Origin: Anaerolineaceae bacterium UBA5224
Lineage (GTDB): Bacteria > Chloroflexota > Anaerolineae > Anaerolineales > Anaerolineaceae
Length of the DNA: 19,546 bases
Reading direction: 5' to 3'
Assembly: GCA_002409365.1 (NCBI GenBank)
Contig: DHUW01000088.1
Span: 4,924 to 24,469 of the forward strand
Below are positions 7,140 through 14,310 of the stretch, piece after piece (position 1 is the first letter of the stretch; each line of letters opens with the position of its first letter). The notes below the pieces were generated by a model. The model did not search any database and was not told the DNA's origin. It saw only the letters and a list, made by a program, of their open reading frames with translations. The position numbers were made by a program, and so were the translations under genes.

Positions 7140-8165
7140 TTGGACGAATTTTCTGCAGATGAGAAACAACAAGAAAGATATGGCGGGTTAGAATACTCAA
7201 ATTGTTGCATTTGTGGTTCAACCAAAAGCAGTAGCCTTTTTTCGGCTCCTGTTCAAGATCATCAAAAGGGTATTTTTGATCTAGACAGTTTCCCGATTGT
7301 TAAGTGCAGTCAATGTGGACTCTTATATGTTAATCCACGTATTTCAAGTGAAGCTAACAACAAGTATTATGAATTTTCTCTCCCCAAGGACCATGATTTC
7401 CTGGATAAACATTTCTTTGAAACATATTCGATTCACAAAAAAAGATTGGATCGATATATAAGGGTAATAAAGAAGTACAAGGATGGCGGCCACTTGCTCG
7501 ACATCGGTTGTGGTAACGGTTACTTTCTTACACGCGCGAAGGATTCAGGTTATTCGGTGGAAGGGCAAGAAATTTCTCCCCTTTTTATCAATTATTGTCG
7601 TCAGGAACTCAATTTAGTTGTTCATTCTGGAGAATTAGAGAAACTCAAATTGGAAGTAGCATCCTTTGACGTGATCACTATGTTTGATGTCATCGAACAT
7701 GTCTATCACCCTGATAAATTACTAAATGAATGTAAACGTTTACTCAAACCAGGTGGAATTCTTGTCATTACCACTCACGATGCGGGAAATTTCCTGGCAA
7801 AACGATATGGCCATAAATGGCATATGATCTATCCGATTGGTCATATATATTATTTCACTAGTCAAACCTTACCGTCGCTTATAAAGAGTGCCGATTTCAA
7901 AGAGATGAAAAGTGGATTGGCATATATTGTCGACGAAACCTGGTATAAGACATTTTTCAATTATCTTGCTTCGATTTTCAAATCCATATTCTTGCGCACC
8001 TTGATCATTTACCTCTACAAACCTGTTGCTAAGGTTTTCCCATTTCTTACTAAATGGAAGATGAAAATCGGCAGCTTTTTTATAGATCATCAAAAATTAT
8101 TGTTCCTGGCAGGAGACCAGGTTAATTTTAATGACGAGATCTTCTCGATTTCTACGCCCTCATAA
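7140..8165 (+). CDS. Zinc-ribbon class I SAM-dependent methyltransferase
   Basis: About 341 residues. The N-terminal zinc ribbon uses Cys22/Cys25 and Cys56/Cys59. It is followed by a class I methyltransferase domain with motif I LLDIGCGNG (119-127), an acidic residue at the end of strand 2 (EGQEIS), and the FDVITMFDVIEHV...LLKPGG segment. This architecture is common in polysaccharide and surface-glycan clusters, where such enzymes methylate sugars or related small molecules. The frame has no ATG before residue 180. TTG 7140 is preferred because GAGG (7130-7133) lies six bases ahead; another TTG at 7119 is in frame but has no ribosome-binding site. The gene stands alone on the plus strand and ends just before a hairpin terminator. 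It resembles the methyltransferase at 9797-10729, so the two are probably paralogues. Confidence 0.87.
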   Translation: MDEFSADEKQQERYGGLEYSNCCICGSTKSSSLFSAPVQDHQKGIFDLDSFPIVKCSQCGLLYVNPRISSEANNKYYEFSLPKDHDFLDKHFFETYSIHKKRLDRYIRVIKKYKDGGHLLDIGCGNGYFLTRAKDSGYSVEGQEISPLFINYCRQELNLVVHSGELEKLKLEVASFDVITMFDVIEHVYHPDKLLNECKRLLKPGGILVITTHDAGNFLAKRYGHKWHMIYPIGHIYYFTSQTLPSLIKSADFKEMKSGLAYIVDETWYKTFFNYLASIFKSIFLRTLIIYLYKPVAKVFPFLTKWKMKIGSFFIDHQKLLFLAGDQVNFNDEIFSISTPS

Positions 8166-8208
8166 ATATTGTCTTTATTGATTGAATGCTTTAACAACAG
8201 CTTTTTGC

Positions 8209-8250
8209 TTTAAAACAAAAAGAGGCTGGCAGTTGCCAACCTCTTTGTTA
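8209..8250. terminator. Bidirectional hairpin terminator between convergent genes
   Basis: AAAGAGG (8219-8225) pairs with CCTCTTT (8240-8246), and inside it TGGC/GCCA pairs around a 4-base AGTT loop, with one C-A mismatch between the two stem parts. The A-rich flank on the left and T-rich flank on the right extend the stem (AACAAA with TTTGTT, two bulged A). It lies between the ends of the methyltransferase (8165) and the secreted protein (8274) and would serve both strands. Confidence 0.65.
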
Positions 8251-8273
8251 CTACTTAGTAGGATTTTTGTTGC

Positions 8274-9674
8274 CTAATCGACAACGAAGCCTTCGGAAAC
8301 CAGGAGTGTGTCAACACCCGTATAGCTGGTCCCCGTCCCCAATTGGTTGGAGGTGCCAACGAGCAATGCACCGGCAGGACCTGTGCAGGTTGCGCCGCCG
8401 ACGAAGCCATTACCGAGTAGACCTTGATGGTTCAGAGTCCAGCTTCCATCAGCAGGTATTGCAGCAGCATTGGCGATGGTAAGACTAACAGGGCCAGTTG
8501 AAGCAGTCCCAGTAAATAGGCAGCTGAGTGCGCCCACAGCGATTTCAGTTGTCCCAACATTGACAATACTGTGGCTGGTGAAGTAGCCATAGTTGCGGTC
8601 CATGATCAGAGGATAGACGATCTTTGCACCACCCTGGGCAGGATCAAAACCTACATAAGCACCACCCTTTACCTGGGCAAGCTGAAGTTGGTTCACAACA
8701 GCCACGAGGGGTGCTGCGGCAGTGTTAGCAGTAACTTTAGCTGAACCGATGAAGGTCTCACCCATCACACAATCGGTGTCGAAAGCGGGATCTGTTTCAG
8801 TCTGGTTCTGGTAGAACACGAACTGGGAGAAGGTCTTGGAGCCACCAGCTGGAACTGTGCGGGTCTCAAAGCATGCGGTTCCGCTTATAGATGGAGTGTA
8901 ATCCACAGTAACAACAGTTGCTGCGGCACCAGTGTTCATGATTTGGACGCCGGTAAAATAGCCATAATTGTTCTGGTTAATCAGAGGCATCAAAGGATTA
9001 ACTGAACCAGCACCAAAGCCAGTGTAAGAGAACAGCGTCGGTCCTTCTTCAACAACGGTCACTGCGACTGGAGCAACAGTTGAAGTTACAGTACCTGAGA
9101 ACACTTTGGGAGTATGTGTTTCACTTTTCTGATTCACCACGCCTGATTGTCCAGGACCAAGAGCAGGGATGCTGGCAGTTGTACCATCGGAGTAGGCAAT
9201 GCTTACTGCGGTAGTTGCTGTACCAGTGTTCTGAACATAGAAGAAAGTGTTATACCCATAGTTGTCCTTGAACAGGGTTGGCAGATAAGCTGACATAGCA
9301 CCAGCTCCGAAGCCAGAATAAGCTGCGTAGCTGATCGGCTTTGTAGAAGCATTGAGACCAACGATGTTGGACATGGCTGCAATTTCAACATTGGACGAGA
9401 TCACAACGGAGCCGATAAAGCCTGCGGCTACGGGCATTGTGCTCTGATAGTAGCTTTTGGTCTCATTGGCGGCGATGTCATCGGCCAGCGGAGTTCCAAC
9501 AATCGCACCGGACAAGTTGTAGAATGTCAGGTTGATGGTTCCTGGTGTTCCGGTGAGGTTACGTACCTGGATACTTGATTCGTAGTTCACAGGCACTGCA
9601 GCTTGGGCAGGTGTAGCAACTACACCCAAAGCTAAAGCGAAGACAAAAATTACTGCTAAAATTTTCTTGAACAT
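8274..9674 (-). CDS. Secreted repeat protein, probable surface-layer or cell-surface protein
   Basis: A 466-residue exported protein. The signal peptide is clear: FKK, a hydrophobic core, and an AQAA cleavage site at about residue 25. The mature part is rich in Gly, Thr, Ser, Val and Ala and consists of imperfect beta-rich repeats, each opening with GFGAG-like sequence, then a P-L strand, then NYGY (138-141, 236-239, 361-364), then an N-[TV]-G strand. The tail (SYTGVDTLLVSEGF) looks like the start of a further, cut-short unit. Six N-x-S/T sequons are present, five of them in residues 39-110. There is no lipobox, LPXTG or C-terminal anchor. ATG 9674 is chosen over ATG 9686 because GGAGG lies five bases ahead of it. 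It has its own promoter and terminator, which suggests strong separate expression. The family is not one I can name; a structural surface role is inferred. Confidence 0.8.
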   Translation of the reverse strand: MFKKILAVIFVFALALGVVATPAQAAVPVNYESSIQVRNLTGTPGTINLTFYNLSGAIVGTPLADDIAANETKSYYQSTMPVAAGFIGSVVISSNVEIAAMSNIVGLNASTKPISYAAYSGFGAGAMSAYLPTLFKDNYGYNTFFYVQNTGTATTAVSIAYSDGTTASIPALGPGQSGVVNQKSETHTPKVFSGTVTSTVAPVAVTVVEEGPTLFSYTGFGAGSVNPLMPLINQNNYGYFTGVQIMNTGAAATVVTVDYTPSISGTACFETRTVPAGGSKTFSQFVFYQNQTETDPAFDTDCVMGETFIGSAKVTANTAAAPLVAVVNQLQLAQVKGGAYVGFDPAQGGAKIVYPLIMDRNYGYFTSHSIVNVGTTEIAVGALSCLFTGTASTGPVSLTIANAAAIPADGSWTLNHQGLLGNGFVGGATCTGPAGALLVGTSNQLGTGTSYTGVDTLLVSEGFVVD

Positions 9675-9702
9675 TGGATCCTCCATTAGAATATTTATAT
9701 CT

Positions 9703-9730
9703 ATTCTAAGGATTCCTGAGGTTATTTCAA
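9703..9730 (-). promoter_or_regulatory. Sigma-70-type promoter of the secreted repeat protein gene
   Basis: On the minus strand, TTGAAA (9730-9725, five of six consensus bases) and TAGAAT (9708-9703, five of six) are separated by 16 bases. Transcription would start near 9696, leaving a leader of about 22 bases that contains the strong GGAGG. This is the best-matched promoter in the window. Confidence 0.55.
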
Positions 9731-9734
9731 TAAC
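9721..9734. repeat. 14-base palindrome over the -35 element, possible operator
   Basis: GTTATT and AATAAC form a perfect 6-base inverted repeat around a 2-base centre (TC). It overlaps the -35 hexamer of the secreted protein promoter, so a dimeric regulator bound here would block or modulate transcription. With an AT-rich 6-base arm, chance occurrence is possible. Confidence 0.35.
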
Positions 9735-9796
9735 ACGTTCGAATTATTTCCTGCTTATCACGTCAGATTTGCCAAAAAGAGAATAGTAAAAAAGGA

Positions 9797-10729
9797 TTAT
9801 TTCGCTGCAAAAAGATTGTTAGTTGCGAAAATCGTCATGCTCGTGCTCTTACTGAACAAATTTGAGGAAATCGCATAAGGGTACAAGAGCAGCCTGAAGA
9901 TCGGTGAGTAATAAACTTTCCTTGTCAAGCGTTTTGTTCCCTCGGAAAAAGTCTGTTCTTGCAGCCAAAAATCTAATGAAATCCTGACTGCTCCCAACAT
10001 TCCAGTGAAACTGATCAAACGATCAATATGCATGCCATGATCATTAAGTAACCGCTCAATAGCATTCTCTGAGAAGATGTGATAATGCCTGGGTACATCC
10101 CACCCTGCCCAATATTGCTTAAAAATCTTCCGTTCCCACGAATCTGTATTTGGCATTGTGATCACCAGATCGCCACCTGGTTTAAGAATGTGCTTGATGA
10201 TTTCCAAAGTTGCAACGGGGTCTGGCAGGTGCTCAAAGACATCCCACAATGTGATGACATCAAAGAAGTTTTCCTTAAAACTAGCCTGGTCCAGGTATCC
10301 GTTAATGATATTGAGACCTTGTTGGTGAACAGCGACTTCAGCTGCATAAGTTGATGGCTCAATTCCATACGCATCCCAGCCGTGGTCTTTCATTTCTTTT
10401 AAGAAAACACCTGTCGCGCAGCCGATATCGAGAATTGTTCCTCCCTTTTTTCCTGTGTATTTCTCGATTTTCTTGCGCCGTTTGGCCATCCCATATTGCC
10501 GATCCAGTTGTTTAATTTTTGAAGTTTCCTGTATGATCGGACCAGGGTAAGAAATGTAATCTTCCGGGTAGTATTTCTCTATTTGTTCGTTGGAAAGCTG
10601 GGGGCGTACCGCGACAACCCCGCAATTAGCGCAGGTGTACAAGCCAAAATCACCAGGCATCCCATGTAGCCTGTCTTTACCAGCATAGAGCAAGTCCAGT
10701 TGATTACTTCCGCATACTTTACAGGTCAT
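9797..10729 (-). CDS. Zinc-ribbon class I SAM-dependent methyltransferase
   Basis: A 310-residue methyltransferase with an N-terminal zinc ribbon (Cys3/Cys6 and Cys33/Cys36), motif I ILDIGCATG (99-107), EPS at the end of strand 2, and FDVITLWDVFEHLPDP...LKPGGDLVITMPN. It is the last gene of the long minus-strand block and overlaps the flippase-glycosyltransferase gene by 11 bases; GGAG lies just ahead of the chosen ATG. A start 11 codons further up is open but sits deeper inside the previous gene. Its domain order matches the methyltransferase at 7140-8165, which suggests they modify related substrates. The likely role is methylation of a sugar or lipid-linked glycan in the cytoplasm; the acceptor is unknown. 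Confidence 0.89.
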   Translation of the reverse strand: MTCKVCGSNQLDLLYAGKDRLHGMPGDFGLYTCANCGVVAVRPQLSNEQIEKYYPEDYISYPGPIIQETSKIKQLDRQYGMAKRRKKIEKYTGKKGGTILDIGCATGVFLKEMKDHGWDAYGIEPSTYAAEVAVHQQGLNIINGYLDQASFKENFFDVITLWDVFEHLPDPVATLEIIKHILKPGGDLVITMPNTDSWERKIFKQYWAGWDVPRHYHIFSENAIERLLNDHGMHIDRLISFTGMLGAVRISLDFWLQEQTFSEGTKRLTRKVYYSPIFRLLLYPYAISSNLFSKSTSMTIFATNNLFAAK

Positions 10730-13184
10730 TGTCTCCAAGGTCACTACTCTTTCCAACCTCATTCATTCGTGAAAAATAAAACTTCTCAAGCTCTTCAGCA
10801 CGTTTTCTCCAACTCAACTCTGCCTTTTTGCTCGCATCGCTGGCGTTACAGCTCATTACCGCTCGCTGTTCGAAAGAATTGCTTAACTCTACCACCATCC
10901 GACTGATACTCTGGGCATCATCATCAGCAACCACTCCCGCTCCCAGATTCTGAATCCACTCTGCCAGGTCTCCAATATCAGTGCTAACAATCGGTCTGCC
11001 GATCGTGAGGTAGTCGCTCAGTTTCAAGGGAAGGCGGCCTAAATTTGCCTTTGTTTTTCGAAGAGGGAACCAAAACAGATCACAAGCCGAAAGATAATAG
11101 GAAGCTTCTTCATCAGTCACGTTGCCAGTACGAATGATGTCTTCATTGAGTGGCGTGTGATAATTTGATCTTCCAACATGCAGGAGTTTCACATCCTCGA
11201 GTTTCTCCTGCAAAAGGCTAAAAGCGGAATACATCAGGTCCATGTCTTTTTTGAAACCTGAACCAATGTAACCAATAATGAAACTCTCAGATGGCAAGCC
11301 CATTTCCTCCCGGGCTTGCTCCAATGGTACAGATTTTAGGTAAGGATTGCTCATGCCGTTAGGCAGTAATAATATCTTGTCATCCGGGTAGCCCCGTCTT
11401 TTTGCCTCAGCAGCAAGCGGCGAACAAATGGCTGTAATTCCATCGCTTTCAGAAAATTTCCGGTTTTCGTACCAGGTTTCAAATATTCTCAGAAGGTATT
11501 TCTTGATACCATCCGGTCTTTCCTCAACAGACCCGCCTCTGCCCAACCAGTCAGCCCAATCGACAAAGAAAGCCGCCCCTTTCCTTTGCATCAACCTGCC
11601 AGGGATCAAGTTTGTCGGCCTGGTTTCAAAAGCGTGAACCAGGTCAAAGGTTTGGTGCCTTGCCCAGCACAATCTGGAGATCAGTTCGTCAAGCCCCCAA
11701 CCAGACAAGAAAAAACGTTTGAACAAGCGCGGAAAGGTCACGATTTTCAAGCCATCTTCCTCACGCTGCAGAGCACTTCTTCCTTCGATGTTTCCAGCTA
11801 ATATCGTGACATCATGACCCAGTTTCGCAAGCTGCTTGCCAAGCATGTAAGCTCTCAGGTATGTTCCTCTACCTTCCTGGTTGAAGGTGAGCAGAGCAAT
11901 TTTTAGTTTTTTGCCTTCTTCCCAGGAAATTGTACTTTCCTGGTTGCATTCACTAAAAACACCTGAAACGACGACTAAGTAACCAATCGAAAGTACAACT
12001 TCACTGAGGATGTAGATTAACCTCAGACCTTCGACCTGTGAAAGGGGAAAGATCAGCAGGCTGGCAACCACTTTGAAAACCAGGGAAATGATCTGCGGAA
12101 CCAACCGCTGCTTTTGCCTGTTATTAGCAATGATGATTGCGACTAAACCGACATTGAGCGAACTAATCAACACAATAATTGCCGTTCTTGAGATCAAATC
12201 GGCAACCAGGGCGTATTTGTCACCAAGAATCAGGCTAATGGCTTGCTGACCGAATAAAACAATCGCTGCCCAGCCAACTAATCCCAGGATCAAAAATCCA
12301 AAGACTGTTCTGATCAGAGCTTTCCGGCGTGTTCCAGCTGATATATTTCTATCTCTGGACAGTGAGGGTACAATCACGTTCATCAAGGACAAAACGATCG
12401 TACTGATCACGTTGAAAAAACTTATCATGAGCGAATAATTACTGATTGTCACCAAACTCCTGGACATAAACGTTACCAGGGTGACATCTACCTGCCGGAA
12501 AATGATATTGACCAGGTCAGAAGCGTGATAAGGGATCGCATCGGTAAATGTTTGTTTTAGCGAACTCAAGTCGAACCGCCAGCCGCTGAAGCCCAAGCCG
12601 AATACTCCTCCAGCCACCAGGAGCACTACAAAATCGATCACTGTTCGGGATGCGATGATTGAATTCAAATCTTTGACAGACAAAAAAACCAGCCCTAGCA
12701 ATGAAAGCAGCCGGAACAGCCGGCCAACTAATAAAATTATGGAAGATTGCCTGAACCTGTCTGTGGTCAGAAGGACGGTAAAAATTGAATTGGTGAGAGA
12801 TTCAGAAAGCGTGCTGACAATAGCAAGGAAGAGCAAGTCTCGAAGGAAGATTTCTGGTCGCAACATTGGCGCGATCACGAAAAGTGCTGCAGCCCAGATG
12901 ATACCAAACCCCAACTTCAGCAGTAAAACCTTCTTCAAAACAGTCGAACTGGAAGCCTGATCCTCAGATGTTGTTTTCAACAACCAGGTGTCCAGCCCCC
13001 AGCTGACAAAAAATATGCTGATGGCACAAAGGTTAAAAATGCCAACATGAATGCCATAGATTTCCGGACCAACCCAACGAGCAAGGAATATCAGGTATCC
13101 AACTGATAATAATTGGGATATCGCCGCTGTAATTCCGACGACTACAACCGATTTGCCCAGATTCCGATTTCGGACCGAATCCAT
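10719..13184 (-). CDS. Wzx-like flippase fused to a GT4-type glycosyltransferase
   Basis: A single open frame of 821 residues with two normally separate functions. Residues 1 to about 410 form a polytopic MATE/Wzx-type polysaccharide exporter: NLGKSVVVVGITAAISQL at the start, LARWVGPEIYGIHVGIF, and 12-14 hydrophobic helices. After a short polar linker (about 411-427), residues 428-805 form a GT-B fold family 4 glycosyltransferase with KIALLTFNQEGRGTYLRAYML at its start, VDWADWLGRGG, LLPNGM, and GRLPLKLSDYLTIGRPIVSTD at the nucleotide-sugar site. The flippase would move lipid-linked glycan across the membrane and the cytoplasmic enzyme would extend it. Two starts compete: ATG 13190 overlaps the upstream TGA, while ATG 13184 has GAGG at better spacing. 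No internal stop or frameshift is seen at the junction (about 11910-11950). Confidence 0.88.
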   Translation of the reverse strand: MDSVRNRNLGKSVVVVGITAAISQLLSVGYLIFLARWVGPEIYGIHVGIFNLCAISIFFVSWGLDTWLLKTTSEDQASSSTVLKKVLLLKLGFGIIWAAALFVIAPMLRPEIFLRDLLFLAIVSTLSESLTNSIFTVLLTTDRFRQSSIILLVGRLFRLLSLLGLVFLSVKDLNSIIASRTVIDFVVLLVAGGVFGLGFSGWRFDLSSLKQTFTDAIPYHASDLVNIIFRQVDVTLVTFMSRSLVTISNYSLMISFFNVISTIVLSLMNVIVPSLSRDRNISAGTRRKALIRTVFGFLILGLVGWAAIVLFGQQAISLILGDKYALVADLISRTAIIVLISSLNVGLVAIIIANNRQKQRLVPQIISLVFKVVASLLIFPLSQVEGLRLIYILSEVVLSIGYLVVVSGVFSECNQESTISWEEGKKLKIALLTFNQEGRGTYLRAYMLGKQLAKLGHDVTILAGNIEGRSALQREEDGLKIVTFPRLFKRFFLSGWGLDELISRLCWARHQTFDLVHAFETRPTNLIPGRLMQRKGAAFFVDWADWLGRGGSVEERPDGIKKYLLRIFETWYENRKFSESDGITAICSPLAAEAKRRGYPDDKILLLPNGMSNPYLKSVPLEQAREEMGLPSESFIIGYIGSGFKKDMDLMYSAFSLLQEKLEDVKLLHVGRSNYHTPLNEDIIRTGNVTDEEASYYLSACDLFWFPLRKTKANLGRLPLKLSDYLTIGRPIVSTDIGDLAEWIQNLGAGVVADDDAQSISRMVVELSNSFEQRAVMSCNASDASKKAELSWRKRAEELEKFYFSRMNEVGKSSDLGDNDL

Positions 13185-13186
13185 CG

Positions 13187-14302
13187 TCATTTCCTCAACA
13201 ATACATCCAGGAGGAGCTGCCAACTATCACGGTCTCGGAATGAATGGTTCGTGTGGTATACAAATTTGCTCGAGAACATGTCTATGATTTTTTCGGCGAG
13301 CAATCCTGCCTCTCCCGCTTTGACCATTCCAAGACCGTCCTGATAGTTCAGGATCAATGGGTCTGTGATTGCATCGGTGACGATCATGGGCAGGTGGTAA
13401 CCCATTGCAATTTTAATCGAACCGCTTTGGGTACCTTCCAGGTAAGGGGCAACAAAAAAGTCAGCGGCTTCAAAGTAAAGTCCTGCTTCAGAATCAGGGA
13501 TGTATTCCGCCCGGATCGTCATCATATCGCCAATTTGCAGGTCACGGATTTGTTTTTCATACAAGTCCCGATCCTGCCAAAACTCTCCCGCAACAACCAA
13601 GTGCAAATTCAGATGCTCTTGCTTGAGTTTGCCCATTGCTTCCAGCAAAGTTCCTAACCCTTTATAAGGTCTGACGAAACCAAAAAACAACGCAATCTGG
13701 GCGTTGACAGGGAGCTCAAGCTTTTCGCGGACTTCTCTCTTGCTAAAACCACTCAATGGAAATTGGGCATAAACTGGGTGAGCAGCGGTTTCAATTTTAG
13801 AGTCCTTATAAACTAAGGTTCTGAGCCGCTGCGTTTCTTTTTCGGTCATGGTAACAAAGGAGCGGGCATCTTTTAGAGCAAACGCTGTCAACTTTTTATC
13901 GAGCCAGCCTCCTTCATGCGGATATGCATTGTGTACCAGAATTTTGGTATTAATTCCAAGTTTGCGCAGTCTGCCAAGTAGCCAGGATGTTGCTGGAGTC
14001 CAAAACGTGACCCACCAAGGGTAGATTACCAGGTCAGGCTGGTAGGATTTTATTTCCCTCAAGGTCTTATGCCAATCGAAAAAATTTAATGGGCTAAATA
14101 AAAAAAGAACATCTTTAATTTTTGTATTTTGACTGAAATCCTTATCACTCTTACCAGGGTAAAGCCATCTCGGATATTGCTTGCGAAATGAGATCGTCAG
14201 TACTTCATGCTCTTCACTGAGCAGCTTTTCAGCCAAGGCTTGAGTGAAATGTGCGATCCCTCCACGGTAAGGGGGAACTGGTCCCAGTAACACGATTTTC
14301 AT
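13187..14302 (-). CDS. GT4 family glycosyltransferase
   Basis: A 371-residue retaining GT-B fold glycosyltransferase. The N-terminal strand and glycine loop (MKIVLLGPVPPYRGGIAHFT) are typical for the acceptor domain. The donor domain shows GFVRPYKG (208-215), VVAGEF, and the EGTQSGSIKIAM catalytic segment (289-300), where Glu289 and the following region contact the sugar nucleotide. ATG 14302 is chosen over the adjacent TTG; AGGA lies six bases ahead and overlaps the stop of the preceding gene. The next gene starts two bases after the stop, or overlaps it if the earlier ATG is used. It would add a hexose or related sugar to the lipid-linked glycan in the cytoplasm. Donor and linkage are not predictable here. 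Confidence 0.93.
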   Translation of the reverse strand: MKIVLLGPVPPYRGGIAHFTQALAEKLLSEEHEVLTISFRKQYPRWLYPGKSDKDFSQNTKIKDVLFLFSPLNFFDWHKTLREIKSYQPDLVIYPWWVTFWTPATSWLLGRLRKLGINTKILVHNAYPHEGGWLDKKLTAFALKDARSFVTMTEKETQRLRTLVYKDSKIETAAHPVYAQFPLSGFSKREVREKLELPVNAQIALFFGFVRPYKGLGTLLEAMGKLKQEHLNLHLVVAGEFWQDRDLYEKQIRDLQIGDMMTIRAEYIPDSEAGLYFEAADFFVAPYLEGTQSGSIKIAMGYHLPMIVTDAITDPLILNYQDGLGMVKAGEAGLLAEKIIDMFSSKFVYHTNHSFRDRDSWQLLLDVLLRK

Positions 14303-14310
14303 CAAAATTC

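Noticed and set aside
7109..7162. 17-residue ATG-initiated frame just ahead of the methyltransferase, overlapping its start in another frame
   Set aside because: No ribosome-binding site precedes it and its residues are not suggestive of an attenuator peptide. The ATG is probably fortuitous in AT-rich DNA.
8274..9674. Repeated segments considered as DNA repeats or a mobile or CRISPR-like element
   Set aside because: The similarity is at protein level with diverged DNA and lies inside one frame with a signal peptide, so it is domain duplication within a gene.
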